Shown piece by piece: positions 63,421 through 64,000 of a stretch of DNA of 64,000 nucleotides. This DNA comes from Dictyobacter kobayashii. GTDB lineage: Bacteria > Chloroflexota > Ktedonobacteria > Ktedonobacterales > Ktedonobacteraceae. The first letter of the stretch is position 1; the number at the start of each line of letters is the position of its first letter. Where the stretch lies: positions 5,580,001 through 5,644,000 of the forward strand of contig NZ_BIFS01000001.1 in assembly GCF_003967555.1 (NCBI RefSeq). The letters are read 5' to 3'. The notes under the pieces were generated by a model, which saw only the letters and a program-made list of their open reading frames with translations, was not told the origin of the DNA and ran no database searches. The translations under genes were made by a program, and so were the position numbers.

Positions 63421-64000
63421 ATGGCACAACTTCTGACATGGAAGCAGGATTCAGTCGCCAATTGGAGCGGGACAGAGCGGTCCCCTTGCTATGTTTGCAA
63501 GGCGCGCGATAGCGCAGAAATTGTGCAAGCGCTCGCGATTGCACGTGAGCGGGGTCTCTCTGTGATCGCGCATGGCGGGGCATAGCTATACAGATGCAGC
63601 CTTAAATACCAGTGGGTTGCTCCTCGACACAACAGGCATGCGGCGCATCATTGCCTGGGACCCCGAGCAGGGGATCATGCAGGTTGAGCCAGGGGTGACG
63701 TTGCGCGACGTGGTCCGTATCTCGCTGCCGGATCGATGGTGGCCAGCGGTGACCCCATCCACCGCTGACGCGACTATTGGCGGCTGTGTGGCTATGAATG
63801 TGAATGGGAAAAACGCCTGGAAAACGGGCTCCTTTGGTGAACACCTGCTGTCCCTTACGGTCCTACTGGCCGGCGGTCAGCTGCTCACCCTTTCACCCGA
63901 GCAAGAGCCTGAGCTGTTCCGGGCTTTTGTGGGCAGCGCTGGCCTACTAGGGATTATCATCTCTATTACGTTTCAGCTCCAACGTATCCCTTCGGGGTAT
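63421..64000 (+). CDS. FAD-binding oxidoreductase, DprE1-like (3' end outside window; frame break near 63578)
   Basis: From ATG 63421 the protein reads MAQLLTWKQDSVANWSGTER, then RDSAEIVQALAIARERGLSV IAHGG. The frame fails in a GGGG run, and HSYTDAALNTSGLLLDTTGM follows; two more G (or one fewer) would restore GGGHSY, the FAD contact of the family. The rest (ATIGGCVAMNVNGKNAWKTG SFGEHLLSLTVLLAGG, GSAGLLGIIISITFQL) is closest to decaprenylphosphoryl-ribose oxidase DprE1 and its relatives. The substrate is probably a sugar or alcohol. The gene continues past the window edge. Confidence 0.85.

Overview
The window looks like accessory chromosome of a large-genome, spore-forming filamentous Chloroflexota of the Ktedonobacter type. 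This is inferred from gene style, not proven: BTAD/AAA/TPR regulators, multi-PAS kinases, ECF sigma factors fused to or paired with accessory domains, many small stand-alone enzymes, and a high load of intergenic palindromic repeats. I see no rRNA, tRNA, CRISPR array, transposase or phage module. Most transcription units are one to three genes.

Layout. 0-12.8 kb: a hybrid histidine kinase cut by the left edge, an AraC regulator, a DHFR-like reductase, a degenerate metallopeptidase-like protein, a DinB protein, a second sensor kinase, a truncated SDR and a HEAT-repeat protein. 13-24 kb: a membrane-fusion protein, two alpha/beta hydrolases, a GNAT, a VOC protein, an AraC regulator, a zincin, and a TetR/cytochrome P450 pair with a clear promoter and two matching operators. 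24-34 kb: a sugar ABC transporter without its ATPase, a SigJ-like sigma factor, an epimerase-like protein, a secreted GH5 glycosidase and a nitroreductase. 35-44 kb: an AfsR/SARP-like regulator, a membrane hydrolase, a Gly/Tyr-repeat peptide with a RiPP-like leader, and a divergent membrane protein/class III aminotransferase pair. 44-53 kb: a P-loop kinase, a GNAT, an ECF42-type sigma factor with its DGPF partner, a histidine phosphatase, LysR, PadR plus membrane protein, GtrA and a zinc-ribbon protein. 54-64 kb: an SDR, an operon of an NmrA-like oxidoreductase and a monooxygenase-like/MDR fusion facing a TetR gene, a DUF3887-type hydrolase, ComB, an MBL hydrolase, a DfsB-like protein, and a DprE1-like oxidase cut by the right edge.

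Two things stand out window-wide. First, at least 22 single-step reading-frame breaks lie in 16 otherwise well-conserved genes. Nearly all are repaired by restoring one base in a short homopolymer, mostly G or C. I read this as systematic homopolymer under-calling (or a very strange genome), so these loci are annotated as single genes spanning the break. Second, the intergenic space is filled by three palindromic repeat families. Family 1 is a nested palindrome of about 210-420 bp with a TAGGTTCGGG-type core. Family 2 is a REP-like arm, roughly AAGCGGGGACAAGCCCCGCA followed by CGTACAGATCGTTATTATTG. Family 3 is a GC-rich tag followed by a 24-30 bp perfect hairpin and, in two copies, 52/53-bp tandem repeats of one hairpin arm.

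The best candidates for undescribed biology are the family 3 hairpin/tandem-repeat elements (53.9-60.5 kb) and the Gly/Tyr-repeat peptide with its neighbours (40.2-44.0 kb).
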